From: Acidimicrobiales bacterium | GTDB taxonomy: Bacteria > Actinomycetota > Acidimicrobiia > Acidimicrobiales > RAAP-2 | Reading direction: 5' to 3' | Assembly: GCA_017883105.1 (NCBI GenBank) | Contig: JADGOF010000054.1 | Coordinates: 1 to 9,976, forward strand | Length of the DNA stretch: 9,976 nucleotides | Notes under the pieces: model-generated | Database searches by the model: none | The model's input: the letters and a program-made list of their open reading frames with translations, nothing else | Told to the model about the DNA's origin: nothing | Made by a program: the position numbers and the translations under genes | In this document: positions 1 through 5,692 of the stretch, piece by piece | How the letters are laid out: every line of letters starts with the position of its first letter | How positions within the stretch are numbered: position 1 is the first letter of the stretch

Positions 1-657
1 AAAGTCGACACCCTGATCATCATCCCCAACGACCGGCTGCTCACCGTGTCGAACGAGAAGACGTCGATGGTCAACGCCTTCAAGATGGCCGACGAGGTGC
101 TGATGCAGGGTGTGCAGGGCATTACCAGCCTGATCACCGTTCCCGGCCTGATCAACACCGACTTCGCCGACGTGAAGATGATCATGAGCAATGCCGGCAC
201 CGCCATCATGGGCATAGGGTCGGCCACCGGCGAGGGACGATCGGTCAATGCGGCCCGGGCGGCCATCACCAGCCCGCTGTTGGAGGCCTCGATCGAAGGG
301 GCCCGCGGCATCCTGCTCAACATCGCCGGCGGGCCCGATCTCGGCCTCTTCGAGGTCAACGAGGCCGCGGAGATCATCCACGGCGTGGCTCACCCCGATG
401 CCAACATCATCTTCGGCAGTGTGATCGATGAGGCGATGGGCGAGGAGGTCCGGGTCACCGTGATCGCCGCTGGGTTCGAGCGATGGGAGGCCCAGTCTCG
501 TGGCGGCACCGGCCAGACCGAGTCGACCGGTCGCGAGGAGACCCGAAGCCGGGTGCTGGGAGCGGAAACCACCCACGAGGACATCTTCGCGACCCCGGCC
601 GACGACGACCTCGACCTGGGCGACGACGACTTCGACGTGCCCTCGTTCCTTCGCTGA
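1..657 (+). CDS. ftsZ: Cell division protein FtsZ, C-terminal part (5' end outside window)
   Basis: FtsZ is the tubulin-like GTPase that polymerises at midcell into the Z ring. The frame is open from base 1, so the gene starts upstream and about 218 C-terminal residues are present. The fragment begins with KVDTLIIIPNDRLL and carries the T7 synergy loop NTDFADVKMIM near residue 52, whose aspartates serve GTP hydrolysis in the neighbouring subunit. The C-terminal subdomain follows (GIGSATGEGRS, NAARAAITSPLLE, ILLNIAGGPDLGLFEV). A variable linker of about 55 residues, acidic near its end, leads to the conserved tail DDDFDVPSFLR, the usual docking site for SepF and other partners, and sepF lies 1.6 kb downstream. 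The GTP-binding half is not in the window. The TGA stop overlaps the presumed start of pgeF. The identification is secure. Confidence 0.97.
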   Translation, partial: KVDTLIIIPNDRLLTVSNEKTSMVNAFKMADEVLMQGVQGITSLITVPGLINTDFADVKMIMSNAGTAIMGIGSATGEGRSVNAARAAITSPLLEASIEGARGILLNIAGGPDLGLFEVNEAAEIIHGVAHPDANIIFGSVIDEAMGEEVRVTVIAAGFERWEAQSRGGTGQTESTGREETRSRVLGAETTHEDIFATPADDDLDLGDDDFDVPSFLR

Positions 658-1433
658 AGCCGGGCACCACCACCACCGTCCCCGTCACCGGGGCCATTCG
701 TGCCGTCTGGAGCGGAGCGTCCTCCGGGGACCTCCGACCCTCGGTCGGCCGTGACGGGGGCATCCCCCTCGAGCACCTGGCCTTCGAGGTCACCCGTGCG
801 GATGACCTCGACAGCCCGGTTCGGCGGGTCTACTGGGTCGACCAGGTCCACGGGACCCGGGTGATGAGCGTCGACGGCGTCAGGGATGATGATGCCATCG
901 GGCACCTGGGTCGTCCCACCCCGCCGTCCGTGGCGGCCGTCTGCGCCGGAACGGGTGACGGGCTGGTGGCGTCGGCGCCCTCGGTATGCCTGGCTGTGCT
1001 GACCGCCGACTGCGCATCCCTCGCCCTGGGTAGCCCCGAAGGGGTGTTCGGGACGGTCCATGCCGGCTGGCGCGGGTTGGTGGCGGGAGTGGTGGAAGAG
1101 GCGGTCGGGGCCATGCGGTCCCTGGGCGCCTCCGACGTGGTCGGGGCACTGGGTCCCTGTATCCACCCCGGGTGTTACGAGTTCGGCCAGGACGACCTCG
1201 ACACGGTGGCCGCCGTGTACGGCGATCAAGTGCGTGGCCGCACCACGACCGGCCGACCGGCCCTGGACCTGCCGGCGGGGGTGTCGGCTGCCTTGGCCGC
1301 CAGTGGGGCCGAAGAAGTGGCCGGAAGTTCCGGCTGCACCGCCTGTTCCGACGCATACTTCTCCCACCGGGCCCGGGGAGACACCGGCCGGCAGGCCCTC
1401 ATCGTGTGGGCGCAGGCACAGCCCCGGCCATGA
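654..1433 (+). CDS. pgeF: Peptidoglycan editing factor PgeF (YfiH/laccase-domain, formerly 'polyphenol oxidase'); start uncertain
   Basis: This family (COG1496) removes wrongly incorporated L-serine from peptidoglycan stem peptides and also shows purine nucleoside and laccase-like activity in vitro. Visible motifs are QVHGTRV, LTADCASLAL, VHAGWRGLV, GPCIHPGCYEF and a terminal CTACSDAYFSHR...TGRQA. Counting from base 654, the metal/catalytic trio is His66, Cys120 and His136. The start is unresolved. Homology-like sequence (AIRAVWSGASSGDL) begins near base 693, yet no in-frame ATG, GTG or TTG occurs between an ATG at 483, deep inside ftsZ, and GTG 858, which would remove the N-terminus. I placed the start at CTG 654 because CTGA overlaps the ftsZ stop like the ATGA at the next junction; ATT 696 is an alternative. 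The 3' end overlaps the yggS start by four bases. The function is secure and the 5' boundary is not. Confidence 0.9.
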   Translation: MKPGTTTTVPVTGAIRAVWSGASSGDLRPSVGRDGGIPLEHLAFEVTRADDLDSPVRRVYWVDQVHGTRVMSVDGVRDDDAIGHLGRPTPPSVAAVCAGTGDGLVASAPSVCLAVLTADCASLALGSPEGVFGTVHAGWRGLVAGVVEEAVGAMRSLGASDVVGALGPCIHPGCYEFGQDDLDTVAAVYGDQVRGRTTTGRPALDLPAGVSAALAASGAEEVAGSSGCTACSDAYFSHRARGDTGRQALIVWAQAQPRP

Positions 1434-2182
1434 GCACAGCCCCAGATCGATCGAGATCGATCGGATTTGTGCAGCGGTTGGACGACGTCCGCCGCCGCAT
1501 CGATCGTGCCGCCGCCGACACCTCGTCGGTCCGCCTGGTGGCGGTGACCAAGGGGTTCGGCGTCGATGCGGTGCAGATGGCACTGGCCGCCGGCTTGACC
1601 GACATTGGCGAGAACTACGCCGACGAGCTGGTGGACAAGGCCCAGGCGGTGGCTGTCTCCGCCGAGAGCCGTGCAGGGCCCAATGGTCGACCGGACCCGG
1701 TGTGGCACTTCCTCGGTGCCGTGCAGCGGAACAAGGTGGCCAGACTGGCCCCGGTGGTGGGATGTTGGCAGTCGATCAGCCGGCTGGAGGAAGGCCGGGC
1801 CATTGCCCGCCGGCGCCCGGGATCGATGATTCTGGTCCAGGTCGACGTGGCCGGGCTGCCCGGCCGGGGTGGTTGCCCCCCCGATTCCGTGCCCGACCTG
1901 GTCCGCGGTCTCTGCGAGCAGGACCTCGACGTCGCCGGCCTGATGGCGGTGGGGCCGCCAGGTCCCCCCGGGGACGCCCGGCCCGGGTTCGCCCGGGTCT
2001 CGAATCTCGCCGATGAGCTGGATCTCCGTATCCGGTCCATGGGCATGACCGACGACCTCGAAGTAGCATTGTCGGAAGGTTCGACCATGGTGCGACTGGG
2101 CCGGGCCCTGTTCGGGGAGCGACCTCCCCGACCGGCACCATCAGCCCAACGGCCAGACCCGGGCGATCCGCCGGACCGGTGA
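1430..2182 (+). CDS. yggS: YggS/PLPBP-family pyridoxal-phosphate homeostasis protein
   Basis: The product is 250 residues, usual for this single-domain, alanine-racemase-fold family, which binds pyridoxal 5'-phosphate and controls its supply without known enzymatic activity. The PLP lysine is Lys41 in RLVAVTKGF. Other family motifs are DIGENYADELVDKA, WHFLGAVQRNKV (usually WHFIGxLQxNK), the SMILVQVDV strand and the C-terminal SMGMTDDLEVALSEGSTMVR followed by LGRALFG, which makes the phosphate-binding site. ATG 1430 overlaps the pgeF stop as ATGA, so the two genes are probably translationally coupled. The ATG also gives the normal N-terminal length, whereas the open frame extends much further upstream inside pgeF. 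A position beside ftsZ and sepF is typical of Gram-positive division clusters. The stop codon lies within the left arm of the interleaved inverted repeat at 2177-2219. Confidence 0.94.
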   Translation: MSTAPDRSRSIGFVQRLDDVRRRIDRAAADTSSVRLVAVTKGFGVDAVQMALAAGLTDIGENYADELVDKAQAVAVSAESRAGPNGRPDPVWHFLGAVQRNKVARLAPVVGCWQSISRLEEGRAIARRRPGSMILVQVDVAGLPGRGGCPPDSVPDLVRGLCEQDLDVAGLMAVGPPGPPGDARPGFARVSNLADELDLRIRSMGMTDDLEVALSEGSTMVRLGRALFGERPPRPAPSAQRPDPGDPPDR

Positions 2183-2219
2183 GGTCCGGGTCGTACTCGG
2201 TCCGGACCTCACCGAGTAC
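2177..2219 (+). promoter_or_regulatory. Two interleaved inverted repeats: alternative hairpins between yggS and sepF
   Basis: The order is A (GAGGTCCGG, 2181-2189), a 3-nt spacer, B (GTACTCGGT, 2193-2201), A' (CCGGACCTC, 2202-2210), B' (ACCGAGTAC, 2211-2219). A/A' and B/B' are each perfect 9-bp complements. The A pair extends to 13 bp (2177-2189 with 2202-2214) around a 12-nt loop. B/B' gives a 9-bp hairpin with a 9-nt loop. The two folds are mutually exclusive, as in an attenuator or switch, because extended A and B compete for 2211-2214 and are interlocked. No T-run follows, so a classical intrinsic terminator is not shown. The yggS stop is inside the first arm. The rest of the gap to sepF shows no convincing promoter. 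The repeats are visible directly; a regulatory role is inferred. Confidence 0.6.
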
Positions 2220-2299
2220 CCACCACCGCGGTCGCAGTGCCCACCCTGCGTTCCACCCGCCCGAGGAACCACGCACTACGCTAGTCACAGGAGGAAACG

Positions 2300-2866
2300 A
2301 TGCCAGCTTCGTTCATGAAAAAGACGATGGCCTACTTGGGCCTTGTCGACGACGACTACGACGACTACGACGACTACGAGTCGCGCTCACCGTCGACGGT
2401 CGGGCGCGTGGGTCAGCGCTCCCTGTCGTCGGACGACGTTGACGAGCCGGTGGCCGCTCCTATCCCGCGGATCCGGACCATCTCCCAGTCGGAGTCCAAC
2501 GGGTCGCCTTCGGCTGTCTCTCCGTCCCCGGTCAGCGCTCGCACGACGGTGGGATCGTCCTCGGTCCGACCGATCTCCCAGGACGCCGCCGGTGCCCGGG
2601 TGCACATCGTGGCGCCCGGCCGTTTCGCCGATGCCCAGGAGATCGCCAACCGCCTGATGAACAGCCAGCCGGTGATCGTCAACATGCAGACCGCCGACCG
2701 TGATCTGCAGCGTCGGATGATCGATTTCTGCAGCGGTGTGACCTATGCACTGTCGGGGGGCATGGAACGGGTCGCCGACGAGGTCTTCTTGCTGACTCCG
2801 TCGAACGTGAAGGTCTCCGATGAGGAGCGCCAGCGACTCGCCGACCGTGGTCTGGTCAATCCCTGA
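2300..2866 (+). CDS. sepF: Cell division protein SepF
   Basis: SepF is the membrane anchor and bundling factor of FtsZ filaments in Gram-positive bacteria and actinobacteria, and it stands in for FtsA there. The protein has 188 residues in three parts. The N-terminal segment MPASFMKKTMAYLGL can form the amphipathic membrane-binding helix. A low-complexity Ser/Pro-rich linker follows and opens with an acidic DDDYDDYDDY stretch at residues 17-26. The SepF core (DUF552) spans about residues 100-185, from ARVHIVAPGRFADAQEIANR through VIVNMQTADRDLQRRMIDF to ALSGGMERVADEVFLLTP. ATG 2300 follows a strong AGGAGGA ribosome-binding site about five bases upstream, and the alternative Met6 has no such site. 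The linker region may be disordered. Its presence next to FtsZ with a typical C-terminal tail fits direct interaction. Confidence 0.96.
   Translation: MPASFMKKTMAYLGLVDDDYDDYDDYESRSPSTVGRVGQRSLSSDDVDEPVAAPIPRIRTISQSESNGSPSAVSPSPVSARTTVGSSSVRPISQDAAGARVHIVAPGRFADAQEIANRLMNSQPVIVNMQTADRDLQRRMIDFCSGVTYALSGGMERVADEVFLLTPSNVKVSDEERQRLADRGLVNP
2351..2377 (+). repeat. Three tandem copies of a 9-bp unit in sepF
   Basis: GACGACTAC is repeated three times without change and encodes Asp-Asp-Tyr three times in the linker just after the membrane-targeting helix of SepF. Identical codons in all copies suggest recent slippage-type expansion. Confidence 0.8.
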
Positions 2867-2918
2867 TCGCCTGCTCCGTTATCGTCTCGACACCACATCA
2901 GAAGGGCGGTGAGCCGGG

Positions 2919-3188
2919 ATGCTCGGACTGATCGCCCTGCTCCTCGAGCTCTACCTGTTCGTACTCATCGCCTACTCGTTGCTGAGTTGGTACATCGCCT
3001 ACGCCCGTGTTTCCTATGACTCCCCGGTGCACAAGGTCCAAAAGGTGCTGACCTCCCTGTGCGATCCGGTGCTCAACCCCATCCGGCGGATCATCCCGCC
3101 GGCCCGGGTCGGGGGCGTGGGCCTTGATCTTTCGGTACTGGTGGTCTTTCTGGTGATCCAGATCATCGTCATCCCCCTGCTGCGCTAG
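2919..3188 (+). CDS. YggT-family membrane protein
   Basis: This is a small protein of 89 residues, the usual size for one YggT repeat unit (Pfam YGGT). Two membrane segments are visible, at about residues 2-24 (LIALLLELYLFVLIAYSLL) and 68-88 (LDLSVLVVFLVIQIIVIPLL). Between them lies a loop with the family hallmark DPVLNPIRRIIPPAR. Members sit next to sepF and divIVA in many Gram-positive and actinobacterial genomes and are implicated in division or osmotic tolerance, but the biochemical role is unknown. ATG 2919 follows a modest purine-rich stretch (GGTGAG). The gap from sepF is 52 bases with no obvious promoter, so co-transcription with sepF is likely. Family assignment is firm and function is not. 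Confidence 0.9.
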   Translation: MLGLIALLLELYLFVLIAYSLLSWYIAYARVSYDSPVHKVQKVLTSLCDPVLNPIRRIIPPARVGGVGLDLSVLVVFLVIQIIVIPLLR

Positions 3189-3205
3189 CCCGTCGGCGAC
3201 CAGCC

Positions 3206-3220
3206 CCGGGGCTTCCCCGG
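3206..3220 (+). other. Short GC hairpin after the yggT-family gene
   Basis: CCGGGG (3206-3211) and CCCCGG (3215-3220) form a 6-bp stem with a 3-nt loop about 18 bases after the yggT stop. There is no T-run, so this is at best a weak terminator or mRNA 3'-end structure. Confidence 0.3.
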
Positions 3221-3241
3221 AGCAGGCTGACCGGAGGAGCC

Positions 3242-3261
3242 GGGATTCTTCGCCGAATCCC
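3242..3261 (+). promoter_or_regulatory. Perfect 7-bp inverted repeat abutting the divIVA promoter
   Basis: GGGATTC (3242-3248) and GAATCCC (3255-3261) flank a 6-nt loop TTCGCC. With one bulged T, a further GCC/GGC pairing can extend the stem. The right arm reaches the first base of the proposed -35 hexamer at 3261-3266. It could be an operator for divIVA, a terminator for the upstream genes, or neither. Only the repeat itself is seen. Confidence 0.4.
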
Positions 3262-3297
3262 TGGCACCCCTGGCCGACACCGCTAGCATGTGGCCCA
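3261..3297 (+). promoter_or_regulatory. Predicted promoter giving a leaderless divIVA transcript
   Basis: CTGGCA (3261-3266, four of six matches to TTGACA) and TAGCAT (3284-3289, four of six to TATAAT) are separated by exactly 17 bases. The ATG at 3297 lies seven bases after the -10 box, just where transcription should begin, and no ribosome-binding site precedes it. Leaderless mRNAs are common in actinobacteria, so this promoter is likely to produce one. The same TAGCAT box at nearly the same distance precedes the Rrf2 gene at the right end of the window. Confidence 0.55.
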
Positions 3298-4106
3298 TGG
3301 ACGCCTCGCAATCTGCCCTCGATTCCCTTCGGACCGTCGAGTTCCGGGAGACCCTGAAGGGGTATCACCGGGACGACGTCGACGAGTACCTCGAGAAGGC
3401 TGCGGTCGAGGCCGAGGGACTCCAGGAGCAGCTCCGTCAGAGTGGCGATCGTCTGCGCCAGGCCGCAGAGCGTATCTCCCAACTCGAATCCCAACTCGAG
3501 GTCCAGTCGGCGGCACCGCGTATCGATGCGTTGGCCACCGACGACACCTTGCAACGGACGCTGTTGCTGGCCCAGAAGTTCGTCGACGAGACCAAGGCCG
3601 ACTCCGAGGCAGAGGCGGCGAAGATCGTCGCCGATGCTGATGCCAAAGCCCGGCTCATGACTGAACAGGCCCAGGCCCAAGCCACGCAGATTGCCGCTGA
3701 GTCCGAGCAGCGCCTGCGCGAGGAGATCAACCGGCTCGAGTCGGCCCGGGGCAAGCTTTCCAACGAAGTCGAGACCATGTCCCGCCATCTGGAGAGCGAG
3801 CGTCACCGCCTTCGGACCGCCCTCGGCGACATCCTCAAGTGGGTCGACGACAACGTGCATCCGACAGCCACACAGGTCGGACCGCGTCCCGAGCCGGAGC
3901 CCGAAAGCGGCACCGACGCGACCCCTGGCCCGGGAACGGCTCCTCTGCCCACAGTCTCGGAGGGCAATCGGCCGGCTGCCAGTCACGCTCCGGACGTGCA
4001 CTCCCAGCAGGGCAGTGGCACCGGCCCGACCGGTGAGGTGACCCAGATGCCCCCCGCTGGCGTCACCACCGGGGCGGCCACCACCAACGCGCCGCTGCCC
4101 CTCTAG
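3297..4106 (+). CDS. divIVA: DivIVA/Wag31-family septum and pole organising protein
   Basis: DivIVA proteins bind negatively curved membrane and recruit cell-wall growth or division proteins. The product is 269 residues from ATG 3297. The N-terminal lipid-binding module (about residues 8-35) shows the typical pattern TVEFRETLKGYHRDDVDEYL. A long coiled coil follows, rich in Glu, Gln and Ala, at about residues 35-190, with the family stretch LLLAQKFVDETKADSEAEAA near residue 85. The C-terminal ~75 residues are Pro/Gly/Thr-rich and probably disordered. ATG 3288, three codons upstream, is possible but would overlap the -10 box; 3297 fits a leaderless start. No Shine-Dalgarno sequence precedes either. 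Position after sepF and yggT is the standard arrangement. The C-terminal tail is species-specific in this family, so its composition says little about function. Confidence 0.94.
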   Translation: MDASQSALDSLRTVEFRETLKGYHRDDVDEYLEKAAVEAEGLQEQLRQSGDRLRQAAERISQLESQLEVQSAAPRIDALATDDTLQRTLLLAQKFVDETKADSEAEAAKIVADADAKARLMTEQAQAQATQIAAESEQRLREEINRLESARGKLSNEVETMSRHLESERHRLRTALGDILKWVDDNVHPTATQVGPRPEPEPESGTDATPGPGTAPLPTVSEGNRPAASHAPDVHSQQGSGTGPTGEVTQMPPAGVTTGAATTNAPLPL

Positions 4107-4111
4107 ACCGA

Positions 4112-4147
4112 AACCCGGGCGGCGGGGTACATGCCACCGCGTGCCCG
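4112..4147 (+). terminator. Possible imperfect terminator hairpin after divIVA
   Basis: CCGGGC shortly after the divIVA stop can pair with GCCCGG about 25 bases further on, with additional imperfect GCGG/CCGC pairing inside. There is no T-run. It is a weak candidate and could be a chance fold in GC-rich DNA. The rest of the gap up to 4247 holds only a direct repeat of GATTGGCG (4175-4182 and 4192-4199). Confidence 0.25.
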
Positions 4148-4247
4148 GCTCGGCCCTGCTGTCACTGTCGCCACGATTGGCGTCTCCGGCTGATTGGCGG
4201 CGACCTCGGGAACGGTATGGTCCCTGGGACACGTCGTCGCCTTCGGA

Positions 4248-4276
4248 TTGCCGCATGCGGCTGGGCACGATAGGGT
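4248..4276 (+). promoter_or_regulatory. Predicted promoter for the dksA-like gene
   Basis: TTGCCG (4248-4253) and TAGGGT (4271-4276) are separated by exactly 17 bases, giving a sigma-70-type element with a good TTG core and a TA...T -10 box. Initiation near 4283 would leave a leader of about 85 bases ending in the strong AAGGAGGT site at 4356-4363. This could transcribe the dksA-like gene and the lspA/rluD genes behind it separately from divIVA. It rests on pattern matching only. Confidence 0.4.
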
Positions 4277-4367
4277 CACCCGCCCATCAGATGTCGGGGA
4301 TGGCCCTGCTCCACAGCGTCCGAGCGGTTGTGGCGAAGCATTGGGAAGTTCCCTGAAGGAGGTCGAT

Positions 4368-5198
4368 GTGACGGCAGTGAAGAAGGCGGCCCCCGCGGCG
4401 AAGAAGGCAGTAGTGGCGAAGAAGAAGGCCCTCGCGGCGAAGAAGGCGGCGGCAGTGGCGAAGAAGAAGGCCCCCGCGGCGAAGAAGGCGGCAGTAGTGG
4501 CGAAGAAGAAGGCCCCCGCGGCGAAGAAGGTGCCCACATCCGCCAAGAAGGTCATTCCCAAGGCGAAGAAGTCCGGTGTGCCGACGACAAAGAAGTCGAC
4601 ATCCACCACCAAGAAGGCTACGCCTGTGGCCAAGAAGGCCGGGTCATCAGTGAAGAAGGCAGCAGCGGCAGCGAAGCAAGCCGCTCCCACTCACGCCAAG
4701 GCCACTGCCTCGGTGGCCAAGAAGGGTGTCTCGACGGCCACCAAGCCCGCCGTGCCCGAAAAGGCCCCATTCACCAGAAAGGCTGTCCCGGCGCCTCCGA
4801 AGCGACCGACGGTCGGACCGTATGCCAAGGAGCCGAAATTCCTGGAGGAGCAGCGGGTGCTGCTGTTGGAGGAGCGGGCGGTCTACCGGGGACAGGCCAT
4901 CGACCTGCGGGCCGAGGCTGATTCACTGGCACTCGAACGCGAACCCGGTGATGTCCAATTCGACGAGGAGTCCGGTGAGGGCGGAACGGTGACCGTTGAC
5001 CGCGAGCGCAACCTGGCCCTTTCCGCCCAGGCCGGTCTGGCCGTCGAAGAGATCGATGACGCCCTGCGCAAGATCGAACGCAAATCCTATGGCGGTTGCG
5101 AGCGGTGCTTCCAACCGATTCCCAAGGCTCGGCTTCGGGCCCTGCCGTTTGCGCGGTTGTGCGTGGCATGCAAGAGCGGTGGCCTGTCGCGACGCTGA
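4368..5198 (+). CDS. DksA/TraR-type zinc-finger protein with histone H1-like Lys/Ala N-terminus
   Basis: The product is 276 residues. Residues 1-150 are an almost uninterrupted Ala/Lys/Pro sequence built on AAKKA-type repeats, resembling the C-terminal tails of histone H1 and of actinobacterial HupB, and are expected to bind DNA or RNA non-specifically. From residue 158 (FLEEQRVLLLEERAVYRGQA) a DksA-like helical hairpin begins. It ends in a C4 zinc finger with Cys244, Cys247, Cys265 and Cys268 (CX2C-X17-CX2C, as in DksA), around CERCFQPIPKARLRALPFAR. DksA/TraR proteins bind RNA polymerase near the secondary channel; I could not identify the acidic Asp pair of the E. coli DksA tip, so ppGpp-type activity is not assured. 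GTG 4368 is preceded by AAGGAGGT; the open frame extends upstream to 4194 but without a ribosome-binding site and in non-conserved sequence. lspA follows 17 bases later. Confidence 0.88.
   Translation: MTAVKKAAPAAKKAVVAKKKALAAKKAAAVAKKKAPAAKKAAVVAKKKAPAAKKVPTSAKKVIPKAKKSGVPTTKKSTSTTKKATPVAKKAGSSVKKAAAAAKQAAPTHAKATASVAKKGVSTATKPAVPEKAPFTRKAVPAPPKRPTVGPYAKEPKFLEEQRVLLLEERAVYRGQAIDLRAEADSLALEREPGDVQFDEESGEGGTVTVDRERNLALSAQAGLAVEEIDDALRKIERKSYGGCERCFQPIPKARLRALPFARLCVACKSGGLSRR
4371..4538 (+). repeat. Four tandem 42-bp repeats encoding a 14-residue Lys/Ala unit
   Basis: Units begin at 4371, 4413, 4455 and 4497. The last three encode VAKKKALAAKKAAA, VAKKKAPAAKKAAV and VAKKKAPAAKKVPT and are nearly identical in DNA (GTGGCGAAGAAGAAGGCCC at each start). 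The first unit, TAVKKAAPAAKKAV, is more diverged. Near-identity at the DNA level points to recent unit duplication, so copy number may vary between strains and could be collapsed in an assembly. Confidence 0.85.
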
Positions 5199-5215
5199 CC
5201 GGCGAGGCAGGTGTG

Positions 5216-5692
5216 GTGACGGATCGACGAGAACCTCCCACCGGGATCCGCAAGGTGGTGGCTGCCGTCATGGTGGTGCTCGCCGTGGTGCTGATCGACC
5301 AACTGGCCAAATGGTGGGCGGTCGACCGGTTGGCCACCGGGTCGATCCATGTGATCGGCACCCTCGATCTCGAACTGGCCCTCAACACTGGCTCGGCCTT
5401 TAGCCTGTTCACCGGTCAGACCGCCCTGCTGATCCTCGTGGCGGTGGTGCTTGTGGTGGCACTGCTGGCGATGGTGTGGCGTGCTCCGACGCTGGGTCGG
5501 GCCGCAATCATCGGCCTCATCCTCGGGGGTGCCCTGGGCAACCTCTCCGACCGGATATTCCGTGGCCACCACGGTGCCGTGGTCGACTTCGTCGCCCTCC
5601 ACTTTTGGCCGACCTTCAACGTGGCCGACGCCAGCATCGTGGTGGGATGCCTGCTGTTGCTGGTGTCCCTGGTGCGAGGTCCCCAGGTCTGA
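5216..5692 (+). CDS. lspA: Lipoprotein signal peptidase (signal peptidase II)
   Basis: LspA is the membrane aspartyl protease that cleaves the signal peptide of prolipoproteins after lipid attachment. From GTG 5216 the protein is 158 residues, close to the 164 of E. coli. Four membrane helices are visible, at about residues 12-34, 68-88, 94-110 and 138-153. Conserved blocks are IDQLAKWWAV in the first helix, LNTGSAFSLF (family NxGxAF), GGALGNLSDRIFRG, VVDF with catalytic Asp124, and FNVADA with catalytic Asp138. Two adjacent GTG codons (5213, 5216) are possible starts, and a weak GAGG lies 5-8 bases upstream. The open frame continues upstream inside the dksA-like gene but that part is only a shadow. 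The stop TGA overlaps the rluD start (TGATG). Identification is secure and the start is good to within a codon or so. Confidence 0.95.
   Translation: MTDRREPPTGIRKVVAAVMVVLAVVLIDQLAKWWAVDRLATGSIHVIGTLDLELALNTGSAFSLFTGQTALLILVAVVLVVALLAMVWRAPTLGRAAIIGLILGGALGNLSDRIFRGHHGAVVDFVALHFWPTFNVADASIVVGCLLLLVSLVRGPQV

Noticed and set aside
390..1583. 397-residue open frame on the minus strand
   Set aside because: It overlaps ftsZ, pgeF and yggS in antisense and has low-complexity Gly/Arg/Pro composition typical of a shadow frame.
2181..2219. The interleaved repeat as an H-type pseudoknot
   Set aside because: No bases separate arm A' from B', so a strand could not cross a 9-bp helix. Mutually exclusive hairpins or a DNA operator are more plausible.
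2277..2282. TACGCT as a -10 box for sepF
   Set aside because: Transcription would begin inside or after the AGGAGGA ribosome-binding site, and no -35 box is found at 16-18 bases.
3233..3286. GGAGGAG followed by an ATT-initiated 13-codon frame, as a leader peptide before divIVA
   Set aside because: It needs a rare start codon, has no recognisable content and lies upstream of the predicted divIVA transcription start, so there is not enough support.
2898..4268. 456-residue open frame on the minus strand
   Set aside because: It lies opposite the yggT-family gene and divIVA, both clear family members, and its Gly/Leu/Arg-rich sequence shows no domain. Long antisense frames are expected in DNA this GC-rich.
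4371..4538. Tandem repeats as a CRISPR-like array
   Set aside because: The units are contiguous, in frame and have no spacers; they are coding repeats.
4103..4690. Minus-strand frame rich in Phe and Ala that looks like a membrane protein
   Set aside because: The AAFFA pattern is simply the complement of the AAG/GCG codons of the Lys/Ala repeats in the dksA-like gene.
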